This document shows positions 1 to 5,344 of a stretch of 5,344 bases of DNA, piece after piece. The translations under genes and the position numbers were made by a program. Position 1 is the stretch's first letter, and the number at the start of each line of letters is the position of its first letter. Source of the DNA: Methanobacteriota archaeon. Lineage in GTDB: Archaea > Thermoplasmatota > Poseidoniia > Poseidoniales > Poseidoniaceae. The stretch covers positions 10,913 to 16,256 of the forward strand of contig PBTA01000023.1 in NCBI GenBank assembly GCA_002726395.1, given 5' to 3'. The notes beneath the pieces are model-generated. The model saw only the letters and a list, made by a program, of their open reading frames with translations, had not been told where the DNA came from and did not search any database.

Positions 1-228
1 AATATTCGAATTCCAGTTGGAGAAATGAAAAGTAAATTGGCAATTGGAAATTTGATTTTTCAATTGCAAAATTTGTTGTTTAATGACTTTTTTATCAGTA
101 TAAGTTATTGTCTTGGAGATGGGTATGACTCAATTCCAGAAGATAAGTTACTTGAGCAAACTCAGCGTGCAATGTCCGACAAAGACGATTGGTCGGTTGG
201 GTGTAAAACTACTAGGTCGAATGCCTGA
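1..228 (+). CDS. Probable 3' end of an unidentified protein, convergent to the minus-strand genes (5' end outside the window)
   Basis: The frame starting at base 1 is open for 75 codons and stops with TGA at 226-228. I do not recognise the protein. The visible part has a hydrophobic stretch (about residues 17-44, from LAIGNLIFQL to ISYCLG) followed by a charged, polar C-terminus rich in Asp, Glu and Lys (IPEDKLLEQTQRAM..DKDDW). The first ATG is at 25, with GGAG 2 nt before it, so a 67-residue small protein starting there cannot be excluded; however, the frame stays open to the window edge and the GGAG spacing is short, so a longer gene entering from the left seems likelier. Its stop codon lies directly against the stop codon of the convergent MerT-like gene with no base between them, which fits a compact genome. 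No competing frame covers these bases. Coding status is plausible but not proven; a chance open frame in AT-rich DNA is the alternative. Confidence 0.45.
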   Translation, partial: NIRIPVGEMKSKLAIGNLIFQLQNLLFNDFFISISYCLGDGYDSIPEDKLLEQTQRAMSDKDDWSVGCKTTRSNA

Positions 229-657
229 TTATTTCCAAAACATGTAACTTTCCCGACTTTCTTCCCATGGAAGGTCGAGTAGTATGCCAATTTCGGTTAA
301 GATAACATAGTTAAACAATAGATATGTCACATAACTGATAATCAATACTAGCAGGGATGTGTTGACAATTTTTCTTCGTTCCCTTTTTGCTTGATCTAAG
401 GTACAGATGCCTTTGCCTCGAAAATGGATGACTAGTCCGATGATTACAAATGATAACGCCAACAACAGCATCAATGGCCTAAACCATCCATAACCGTCAC
501 CTCCCCAATACAGAGTATCTGATAACGCTGCAGCGGAACTAACACTTGCTAGGCCAAATAATACCAATACGACACTTGGCAGGCAGCACATAGAAGCAAT
601 AATGGCTGAGCCAGAAATCAACTTAATCAGCGATTTCTTCTCTTTCTCATCCGCCAT
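229..657 (-). CDS. MerT-like three-helix membrane protein (putative metal or thiol-linked transporter)
   Basis: A 142-residue membrane protein with three predicted helices (about residues 13-45, 60-78 and 98-120). The layout follows the mercuric-ion transporter MerT: a vicinal Cys pair in the first helix (ASMCCLPSVVLVLFG, C24-C25, the same place as in MerT), an Arg-Pro at the start of helix 2 (R60-P61), a cytoplasmic loop with a Cys in a MerT-like context (GKGICTLDQAK, C85, against GEVCAIPQVR in MerT), then a third helix. Known MerT proteins pass Hg(II) from periplasmic MerP to cytosolic MerA through these cysteines. Here the first Cys of the MerT loop pair is absent and the C-terminus is about 20 residues longer than in the roughly 116-residue MerT. 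No merP, merA or merR is in the window, so substrate is unknown. ATG at 657 is preceded at 5 nt by GGGGGAG, which starts right after the stop of the hydrolase gene 12 nt upstream, indicating an operon. Family resemblance is good; function is inference. Confidence 0.65.
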   Translation of the reverse strand: MADEKEKKSLIKLISGSAIIASMCCLPSVVLVLFGLASVSSAAALSDTLYWGGDGYGWFRPLMLLLALSFVIIGLVIHFRGKGICTLDQAKRERRKIVNTSLLVLIISYVTYLLFNYVILTEIGILLDLPWEESRESYMFWK

Positions 658-662
658 TTATA

Positions 663-669
663 CTCCCCC
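663..669 (-). promoter_or_regulatory. Ribosome binding site of the MerT-like gene
   Basis: GGGGGAG on the minus strand ends 5 nt before the ATG at 657. It fills the 12-nt gap after the TAA (670-672) of the hydrolase gene, so translation of the two genes is probably coupled on one message. It also fixes the start of the MerT-like protein. Confidence 0.7.
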
Positions 670-2316
670 TTAGCAATGACTAAAACGACTCTCTGCTAAA
701 GCGTTAGGGTATGACTCCAATGGTAATACTGGCGTACCATCAGACCACTTACCCATGAATTCTAGTAGCGGCCCTTGAATCAAGTGTTGATAAGCAAAGT
801 CTTCGGTATTGAAATCAGCCCGGCTACGAGCGACAACCCAATCTGCTTGGGCATCAACCCGCCGATAAAACGACCAATCTGCCAGAGAGTCATGAACCTC
901 ATTAGCCGGAATGTAATGTGTTGCAATCATTCTAGGAAAGCCATATTTGTCACTTGGAACGTAAATGACTAGTGAATTATTCTGGTTGGTTAAATCAAAT
1001 AATTGTTGGTGGTAAGCGCTTTCACATTGTCCAACAGTCATGTCATCTTCGGCCACAACTAAGTGAATTATTGTGTGCTCTGGCAGTTCAGTAAAATTTG
1101 GTTGCCAAAGGTTTTGACTTGGTCTTGAGGCAGCCATTTCGGTATCCACGACCAATGTTTCACTGCCCCAACTAAATTCTTGCACCATTTGCAGAGCACT
1201 AATGGAGTATGCTCCGCCTAAGCTGTGTCCACCAATGTAAAGATGTTCAGGCATAATGGATAAGTTGCCTAACACGTCATCAATTTCTTGGCCACGTGTA
1301 TCATCTCCAATGATGATATTCAATTTGTTTAGTGCAGAATTTATCGAGTACAAACGGGGGACATGGTGGGGCCAGTCAGAAGTGCCTGCGATATTATTCG
1401 GGTCAAAATCATCACCACCGTCTGGTCTTATGTCGGTGGGGTATTGAATGTAAGCCACGACCATGCCTTTGCCGACAAGTCGTTCAATCCAATCGGTGTA
1501 AGAATCTCTCGAAGGATTGTTAAAGGCATGAAATAAAATTGCTAACGGGACTCCCTCTATGCCCGGGTTTTCGGGCAGCACAGGTATTGAAAGGTAAATT
1601 GAAAATTCGATGTCTTCTTCTGTGTCTCCTTGTATTGCTGTTACGTTTTCTGGAAGTTCATAGGGATAGATTTCAAGGACTTCTAAAAATGGCCCAGGTT
1701 CCCCCCCATAGCCAAATATTGGTTTTGCCGGTGGAGAAGGTGCCGTACCAACTAGGGCTGGTATTCCCGGCATCATCAGCCAGGCAGCAAAGAATACCGC
1801 AAATAAGTGGGAAATTGAGTAGAAATTATCTAATCCTGACTCTTTAGACTTCGGCAATTTGGGGACACCTCTAGCGATTATTGCAGAAGAGAATAGTAAC
1901 ACTCCATAGATTGTCGGTAATAATAGAAAAGCACCTCGAAGGTATCTTAGGTCCATTATTACAAATACTCCATAAGAGCCAATTATGAAACCAGAACAAA
2001 TTATTGCGGCATAGGCAAATCCGGAATTAATGGGTTTATTTTGTTGTCTTCTAACCATTAACCACATACTAGCTGCGAGGATTAAACCGGCAAATGTGGT
2101 TACTGCGGGGACATTGTTACGCAGCACCATAGTCCATTCAAGAGTTCTAATGGCCAGTGGCCAAACCGCGTTTTCCAACGTATTACCAAGAATTAGCAGA
2201 TATATCGTTTCAAATAATGCAACTATTACACCGAACAAAAACAGGAAAAACCCCAAAAGAGGTGATTTGACAAACCTGCTTATCGCAGAATCTGTTGCCT
2301 CCGCCTCGTTGTCCAT
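670..2316 (-). CDS. Five-helix membrane protein with a C-terminal extracellular alpha/beta-hydrolase domain
   Basis: A 548-residue protein. The first 190 residues hold five predicted membrane helices (about 18-43, 70-88, 100-121, 128-148, 167-187). Positive loops (RRQQNK at 89-94; RGVPKLPKSK at 149-158) lie on the side predicted to be cytosolic, which puts the C-terminal domain outside the cell. Residues about 215-548 look like an alpha/beta hydrolase: strand and oxyanion region VPLAILFHAFNN (256-267), nucleophile elbow GHSLGG (363-368) with Ser365 as the probable nucleophile, acid candidate Asp424 or Asp425 (VVAEDDMTVG), and His candidates H467 or H475 (HYIPANEVHDS). Such domains cleave esters, amides or lipids; the substrate cannot be read from sequence, and lipase/PAF-acetylhydrolase-like or dienelactone-hydrolase-like activity are both possible. 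The ATG at 2316 is the only likely start, as an in-frame TAA lies 9 nt upstream. Unlike its neighbours it has no ribosome binding site. It lies 44 nt after the peptidase gene and 12 nt before the MerT-like gene. Confidence 0.8.
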   Translation of the reverse strand: MDNEAEATDSAISRFVKSPLLGFFLFLFGVIVALFETIYLLILGNTLENAVWPLAIRTLEWTMVLRNNVPAVTTFAGLILAASMWLMVRRQQNKPINSGFAYAAIICSGFIIGSYGVFVIMDLRYLRGAFLLLPTIYGVLLFSSAIIARGVPKLPKSKESGLDNFYSISHLFAVFFAAWLMMPGIPALVGTAPSPPAKPIFGYGGEPGPFLEVLEIYPYELPENVTAIQGDTEEDIEFSIYLSIPVLPENPGIEGVPLAILFHAFNNPSRDSYTDWIERLVGKGMVVAYIQYPTDIRPDGGDDFDPNNIAGTSDWPHHVPRLYSINSALNKLNIIIGDDTRGQEIDDVLGNLSIMPEHLYIGGHSLGGAYSISALQMVQEFSWGSETLVVDTEMAASRPSQNLWQPNFTELPEHTIIHLVVAEDDMTVGQCESAYHQQLFDLTNQNNSLVIYVPSDKYGFPRMIATHYIPANEVHDSLADWSFYRRVDAQADWVVARSRADFNTEDFAYQHLIQGPLLEFMGKWSDGTPVLPLESYPNALAESRFSHC

Positions 2317-2340
2317 GAGTTGTGTTTAGTTTTACAGTAG

Positions 2341-2360
2341 AAAAAAGGTTGTAAAGAAAA
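2341..2360 (-). terminator. T-rich stretch after the peptidase gene, possible weak archaeal terminator
   Basis: Directly after the TGA of the peptidase gene the minus strand reads two T-rich runs, TTTTCTTT (2360-2353) and TTTTTT (2346-2341), with no hairpin. Archaeal RNA polymerase can terminate at oligo-T tracts without a stem. Read-through into the hydrolase gene is equally possible, because the whole gap is only 44 nt and I see no convincing TATA element in it. Confidence 0.3.
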
Positions 2361-3767
2361 TCAAACATTGACATTGCGTACTTCAGGTGTTTGGTCAGCG
2401 ATCATAAACTCAATCAAGGCCGCCCACATCACAAATTGAATGCTCTTCTCTAGCTCTTCTTGCCCACCAACTTCGGCAATCATATTATCAAATGTATCTA
2501 GCGGTGAATGGTATGCACTGTAATCCTCATCATAAGCCCCCAAGTGGAATATTGTTTGAGCACCAAGGTCACGGAAGGTGACATGGTCTGAACGGCCAAA
2601 TGTATCCTCATGAACATCCATTACCAGATTGTAATGGTCATCCCAGTGTTGGTCGCAACCGGCGCCATATTCACCTTCAATCCTCATATCCATCGGAGCG
2701 TTTAACACATCACGATGCACATAATCTAGGATGGTAGTAATTGCGACGTCTTGCACATTAGGGTCAATATCTGGTCCTGACCAAGCATGATAGGGAAATG
2801 GGTCTCCGTTGGCTTTTTTTGCCGGATAGGAAATCCCCATCATGTCCATATTTATGTAAAAGCGGAGTTCTTTGTCTTGCGGTAAGCAATAATCACAATC
2901 ATTATTGGCAAACGCGTTTGAACCTCGCAATCCTTCTTCCTCACTAGACCACAAAGCCAAGAATGTGTCACATTGTACTTCAATGTCGACAAATGCCTTG
3001 GCATAAAGCATAATGGCAACAGTGCCCGCAGTATTGTCATACGCACCTTCGTATGTACCTCCTCCAGGCGGTCCTCCAGGAAGTGCTACATCCATGTGAG
3101 CGCCCATTCCTTGAACACATGAACTGTCTTTACCTCTTTTCCAAGCGATAACATTGAGGCTCTCTGGTTCCGTTATGCTGAATGTATCGGTAACTCTCAT
3201 TATGTTGGTTTCATAACCAAGGCCTTCAAAATGCCCGTGGAAAAAGGAAGCAGCTCGTTCAAATGCTGGATTCGGTGACCCCATCCAACGGTTGATGTAG
3301 CCGCCACACTGCGTTGAGTCACTACAAACACTAGTTATGAAATCCATCTTTTCAAACCACTCAGCACCACTAATTATTGGAGTCCCATTGGCTAACTCCA
3401 TGTCAAATGATTTACCCTTTCCATTATCTTCAACAATGGTAATTCTAACATTTTCAGCATAAGGAGTAGGTAACAATTTTCCATTCATTTGATTGCCTTC
3501 TACCATTGCATAGCCGTTAGGAATAAGCGTGTCATCAATAAATAATAACACATTATTAGGTACAGATATCGCTCGACCTTCACCAACCAAGAGGAACTCA
3601 TTCCATTCTCCGGTATTTAGTATGGCATTGTTTGGCGAGGTGAAATTAATTTGAAAATCGACAATTTCTTGGTCAGTTTCTTTAGCTTGTTCGCCAAAAC
3701 ATCCGGATAATGTTGCAGTGAACATAATCAGAACCAAGAATACGCCCTTGACTGAAGATGTCTGCAT
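2361..3767 (-). CDS. Exported lipoprotein zinc peptidase, family M28 (aminopeptidase-like)
   Basis: A 468-residue protein. Residues 1-23 form a lipoprotein signal: Lys7, hydrophobic core, lipobox LSGC with Cys23 as the lipid-anchored residue, so the enzyme should sit on the outer face of the membrane. Residues about 35-135 form an N-terminal domain I cannot name; residues about 140-460 are the M28 domain. All metal ligands of the family can be placed by order and spacing: H224 (GAHMD), D244 (GAYDN, bridging), E276-E277 (SSEEEGLRGS, catalytic base and ligand), D308 (NMDMMG) and H420 (AYHSPLDT). M28 enzymes remove N-terminal amino acids from peptides using two zinc ions; which residues are preferred is unclear. 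C148/C154 and C291/C294 could form disulfides outside the cell. A Gly/Pro-rich loop (GGPPGGG) lies between the first two ligands. ATG at 3767 is supported by AAGGGGAG 3 nt upstream. The gene follows tRNA-Gly by 73 nt and may lead the operon with the hydrolase and MerT-like genes. Confidence 0.93.
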   Translation of the reverse strand: MQTSSVKGVFLVLIMFTATLSGCFGEQAKETDQEIVDFQINFTSPNNAILNTGEWNEFLLVGEGRAISVPNNVLLFIDDTLIPNGYAMVEGNQMNGKLLPTPYAENVRITIVEDNGKGKSFDMELANGTPIISGAEWFEKMDFITSVCSDSTQCGGYINRWMGSPNPAFERAASFFHGHFEGLGYETNIMRVTDTFSITEPESLNVIAWKRGKDSSCVQGMGAHMDVALPGGPPGGGTYEGAYDNTAGTVAIMLYAKAFVDIEVQCDTFLALWSSEEEGLRGSNAFANNDCDYCLPQDKELRFYINMDMMGISYPAKKANGDPFPYHAWSGPDIDPNVQDVAITTILDYVHRDVLNAPMDMRIEGEYGAGCDQHWDDHYNLVMDVHEDTFGRSDHVTFRDLGAQTIFHLGAYDEDYSAYHSPLDTFDNMIAEVGGQEELEKSIQFVMWAALIEFMIADQTPEVRNVNV

Positions 3768-3770
3768 AAA

Positions 3771-3778
3771 CTCCCCTT
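3771..3778 (-). promoter_or_regulatory. Ribosome binding site of the M28 peptidase gene
   Basis: AAGGGGAG on the minus strand, 3 nt before the ATG at 3767. The spacing is short, but the core is the same GGGGAG seen before the MerT-like gene. It fixes the start so that the lipoprotein signal begins at MQTSS. Confidence 0.65.
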
Positions 3779-3814
3779 TGGCAACTTGCTGATAGGCTTT
3801 ATTGGTTCAAGTAC

Positions 3815-3839
3815 ACAACAATACCTGTTGTATTGTTGT
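3815..3839. repeat. Perfect 10-bp inverted repeat with 5-nt loop between tRNA-Gly and the peptidase gene
   Basis: The arms ACAACAATAC (3815-3824) and GTATTGTTGT (3830-3839) are exact reverse complements around a 5-base centre. The repeat starts 1 nt after the encoded CCA end of tRNA-Gly and ends about 47 nt before the peptidase ATG. No T-run follows on the minus strand, so it is not a bacterial-type intrinsic terminator. It could be an RNA hairpin bounding tRNA 3' processing or termination, or a DNA operator for the peptidase gene. The structure is certain; its role is inference. Confidence 0.75.
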
Positions 3840-3840
3840 T

Positions 3841-3915
3841 TGGTGCGGATAGCGGGAGTCGAACCCACGACATAAGGTTGGAAACCTCAGATGATAACCA
3901 CTTCACCATATCCGC
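3841..3915 (-). tRNA. tRNA-Gly (anticodon TCC) with encoded CCA
   Basis: The minus strand folds into a complete cloverleaf of 75 nt including CCA. Acceptor stem GCGGATA/TATCCGC pairs fully. The D arm is GTGA/TCAT with loop AGTGGTTA. The anticodon arm is TGAGG/CCTTA with loop TTTCCAA, giving anticodon TCC (reads GGA and probably other GGN codons). The variable loop is TGTC, and the T arm is GTGGG/CCCGC with loop TTCGACT. Box A (TGGTGAAGTGG) and box B (GGTTCGACTCC) fit consensus. The discriminator at 3844 is A and CCA is encoded at 3843-3841. A73 together with G1-C72 and C2-G71 fits an archaeal tRNA-Gly rather than a bacterial one. There is no intron. It lies 52 nt after the repeat-protein gene and 73 nt before the peptidase gene, on the same strand. 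Confidence 0.97.
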
Positions 3916-3960
3916 GATATTTCTGCCGAGAAGTATTCACTCTTTGAGTCAATCGGTTGT

Positions 3961-3967
3961 TTATTTA
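3961..3967 (-). promoter_or_regulatory. Possible TATA element for tRNA-Gly
   Basis: The minus strand reads TAAATAA directly after the TAG stop of the surface-protein gene. If it is a TATA box, transcription would start about 25 nt downstream near 3938, leaving a leader of about 23 nt before the mature tRNA 5' end at 3915. The match is only AT-rich composition at a reasonable distance, and no clear BRE is seen. Co-transcription from upstream is the alternative. Confidence 0.25.
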
Positions 3968-5344
3968 CTAAAAACCAGGTGGCGGTGGCGGTATTTGTCG
4001 ATTAAGGCCAAATTCAGCACGGATATTTTGTGGGGTAGAATTCTGTCTTGAGATTCTAGCCTTTAGCACACTTTCTGCGTGCTGTCGACGTTCCTTATTC
4101 CTTCGAGTATTATTGGCCTTGCCCCGCACATACAATGTCCCCATCAAAGCGAATAGTATCAAAATACCTAGAGCGGCTTGTATGACTGGTTGTTTGAGTA
4201 ATTTATTGATAGTATCAGTTTGGTCGTCAATAGTATTGGTTTCCAGCCTAGAATCCTTAGCATCTAGGGTAATAGTAATGCTGTCCATGGCAACGTCAGA
4301 TCCAGGCTCTTTTGCCAGTAATACCAACTGATACTGTCCTGGCTCTATGGCTTCTCCAGAAAATACCACAATCTGAGTTCCACCAGAATCAGGGGTGAAT
4401 ATGAGTACCTGTGTAGTTGTGTCTGCATCAATTCCCGTCATAGGTTGCCACTCAATTCTTATGGCTGCGTTGACCATCTCAGTAGTTACTGTACAAGTAA
4501 AAGTAAACCAATCACCGCCAGCAAGGTCCAAGGATATTTTTGATTTATCACTAGTCAGTTTTGCTTCACCAGCATTTCTTGCTGGATCATTTGGCCAATG
4601 ATCTAATTTGTAGGCTCCAGCCGTTTGATTATCTCCCCAACCATCGCCATCAGAATCAAGCCATTGTGAAATTTCACCGGGGAAATCATCTTCAATATCT
4701 GCCCAAAAATCATTATCAGAATCTGGGCAACCATGTCTAGTTCCTTGATTGGATTTTCCAAATTCAGTAGGGCAACTATCGCCCATGGTACCATCTTGAT
4801 TGTCACCAAATGAATCGCCATCAGAGTCAAACCATTGTGAATTGTCCCCAAGCCACAAATCATTGTCATCACTTGCTCCATCAGAATCTTCATCAGGACA
4901 ACCGTGCCGATCTATTGTTGAAGTTCCAACAACTGTTGGACAAGCATCTGGATTAGTGCCGTTTGGATTATCTCCATAGCCATCACCGTCTTGATCCGAC
5001 CATTGTGTAGAGTCGTTAGGGAAGGCATCGTCTCCTTGGGATGTTCCATCATTATCACCATCAGGGCAGCCAAACAAATCGATATTGGAATATCCTTCTT
5101 CACTAGGGCAATCATCTGCTTGGAATCCTGCTATATTATCGCCAAAACCATCGCCATCAGTGTCACTCCATTGAGTATCTTCTAACGGAAATGCATCTGC
5201 TCCATCGGTGAGGTTCCAGCCTGCATTGCCTTGTGATGGCATGGTAACATCAGAATATCCATCACCATCGGTATCTGGGCAACCTGTACGATCATTAGTA
5301 GAATTACCAGGAGTATTGATGCAATTATCTTCAAGATCGTCAAA
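3968..5344 (-). CDS. Surface protein with thrombospondin type 3-like calcium-binding repeats and C-terminal membrane anchor (N-terminus outside window)
   Basis: 458 residues are visible; the frame is open to the window edge, so the true start is upstream and the ATG at 5242 is internal. Visible residues 1-250 are acidic repeats of 56-57 residues with motifs such as QWSDTDGDGFGDN, matching the DxDxDGxxD calcium-binding pattern of thrombospondin type 3 repeats. Each full unit also has a Cys pair (for example DDCPSEEG...FGCPD) that could form a disulfide. Residues about 260-362 resemble a beta-sandwich domain of unknown family with one Cys. Residues about 386-405 are a membrane helix (PVIQAALGILILFALMGTLY), followed by a basic tail (RGKANNTRRNKERRQ) and the end IPPPPPGF, so the repeats face outward and the tail is cytosolic. 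N-x-S/T sites (NST, NLT, NDS, NGT, NQT) could be glycosylated. A role in adhesion or cell-surface structure is inferred from related repeat proteins; no enzymatic domain is visible. The stop is TAG at 3968-3970. Confidence 0.88.
   Translation of the reverse strand, partial: FDDLEDNCINTPGNSTNDRTGCPDTDGDGYSDVTMPSQGNAGWNLTDGADAFPLEDTQWSDTDGDGFGDNIAGFQADDCPSEEGYSNIDLFGCPDGDNDGTSQGDDAFPNDSTQWSDQDGDGYGDNPNGTNPDACPTVVGTSTIDRHGCPDEDSDGASDDNDLWLGDNSQWFDSDGDSFGDNQDGTMGDSCPTEFGKSNQGTRHGCPDSDNDFWADIEDDFPGEISQWLDSDGDGWGDNQTAGAYKLDHWPNDPARNAGEAKLTSDKSKISLDLAGGDWFTFTCTVTTEMVNAAIRIEWQPMTGIDADTTTQVLIFTPDSGGTQIVVFSGEAIEPGQYQLVLLAKEPGSDVAMDSITITLDAKDSRLETNTIDDQTDTINKLLKQPVIQAALGILILFALMGTLYVRGKANNTRRNKERRQHAESVLKARISRQNSTPQNIRAEFGLNRQIPPPPPGF
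4594..5344 (-). repeat. Imperfect 168-171-bp tandem repeats inside the surface-protein gene
   Basis: The plus-strand string ccattg (complement of the Gln-Trp codons) recurs at 4661, 4832, 5000 and 5168, giving periods of 171, 168 and 168 bp, or 57, 56 and 56 codons. It is preceded in each copy by a variant of 'ccatcgccatcagaatca', which encodes the DxDGDG calcium loop. A further partial copy runs off the window edge. The unit nearest the C-terminus keeps the calcium loop but lacks the Cys pair, and the unit before it reads DGDS in place of DGDG. The copies have diverged, so this is an old protein-domain duplication rather than a fresh DNA satellite. Confidence 0.85.

Noticed and set aside
229..657. 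A complete mercury-resistance locus
   Set aside because: Only the MerT-like protein is present; no reductase, periplasmic binding protein or regulator is encoded in the window.
1539..1847. Plus-strand open frame of 102 codons with a Leu-rich stretch
   Set aside because: It is a shadow of the hydrolase gene; the Leu run mirrors acidic codons on the coding strand and no family is recognisable.
2030..2329. Plus-strand open frame of 99 codons
   Set aside because: It lies opposite the membrane helices of the hydrolase gene, has no ribosome binding site, and the minus-strand reading has clear domain structure.
3797..3803. AAT-rich string as TATA box of the peptidase gene
   Set aside because: A start about 25 nt downstream would fall within or next to the ribosome binding site at 3771-3778, leaving no proper leader; the match to the archaeal TATA consensus is also weak.
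3815..3839. Bacterial-type rho-independent terminator at the inverted repeat
   Set aside because: The stem is AT-rich and is not followed by a T-run on either the tRNA or the opposite strand.
3833..4051. Plus-strand open frame of 72 codons beginning MLFGADSGSRTHDIR
   Set aside because: It is the antisense reading of tRNA-Gly plus the end of the surface-protein gene; GADSGSRTHD-like strings are a well-known artefact of translating tRNA antisense.
4603..4893. Second minus-strand frame of 96 codons inside the surface-protein gene
   Set aside because: It is an out-of-frame reading of the Asp-rich repeats (GAT codons read as Met/Ile), without independent support.
4594..5344. Regular repeats that could suggest a CRISPR array or satellite
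   Set aside because: The period is about 170 bp, copies are diverged, length changes are multiples of three, and the reading frame encodes conserved calcium-binding motifs.

Overview
The window looks like a piece of an archaeal chromosome, most likely a planktonic marine Thermoplasmatota (Marine Group II/III type, Poseidoniales-like). Pointers are a tRNA-Gly with discriminator A73 (usual in archaea and eukaryotes, whereas bacterial tRNA-Gly normally carries U73), strong GGGGAG-type ribosome binding sites, a lipobox-anchored M28 metallopeptidase, and an acidic surface protein made of 'QWSDxDGDGxGDN' thrombospondin-type-3 repeats, a combination I associate with that group. This placement is inference from protein style and not from a phylogenetic marker.

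Layout: nearly everything is on the minus strand, so transcription runs from high to low coordinates. 5344-3968: 3' part of a large calcium-binding-repeat surface protein with one C-terminal membrane anchor and a basic, proline-ending tail. 3915-3841: tRNA-Gly(TCC) with an encoded CCA, followed 1 nt later by a perfect 10-bp inverted repeat (3815-3839). 3767-2361: exported lipoprotein zinc peptidase of family M28 with all metal ligands present. 2316-670: five-helix membrane protein carrying a C-terminal alpha/beta-hydrolase domain predicted to lie outside the cell. 657-229: small three-helix membrane protein resembling the mercuric-ion transporter MerT. 1-228, plus strand: an open frame, probably the 3' end of a convergent gene, whose stop codon directly abuts the stop of the MerT-like gene.

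How they may work together: the peptidase and the hydrolase are both predicted to act on the outer face of the membrane, which fits a heterotroph degrading external protein and ester/amide substrates. The MerT-like gene is tightly coupled to the hydrolase gene (12-nt gap containing its ribosome binding site) and the three genes may form one operon, although T-rich DNA and a missing ribosome binding site before the hydrolase leave room for a transcript break. No merA, merP or merR is visible, so mercury resistance is not shown. The repeat protein is probably a separate cell-surface or adhesive component. There is no gene-free stretch over 300 bases; the gaps are 12, 44, 73 and 52 nt. I see no mobile element, CRISPR array or clear novel system; the least ordinary items are the MerT-like gene's partners and missing cysteine, the membrane-tethered hydrolase, and the hairpin next to the tRNA.
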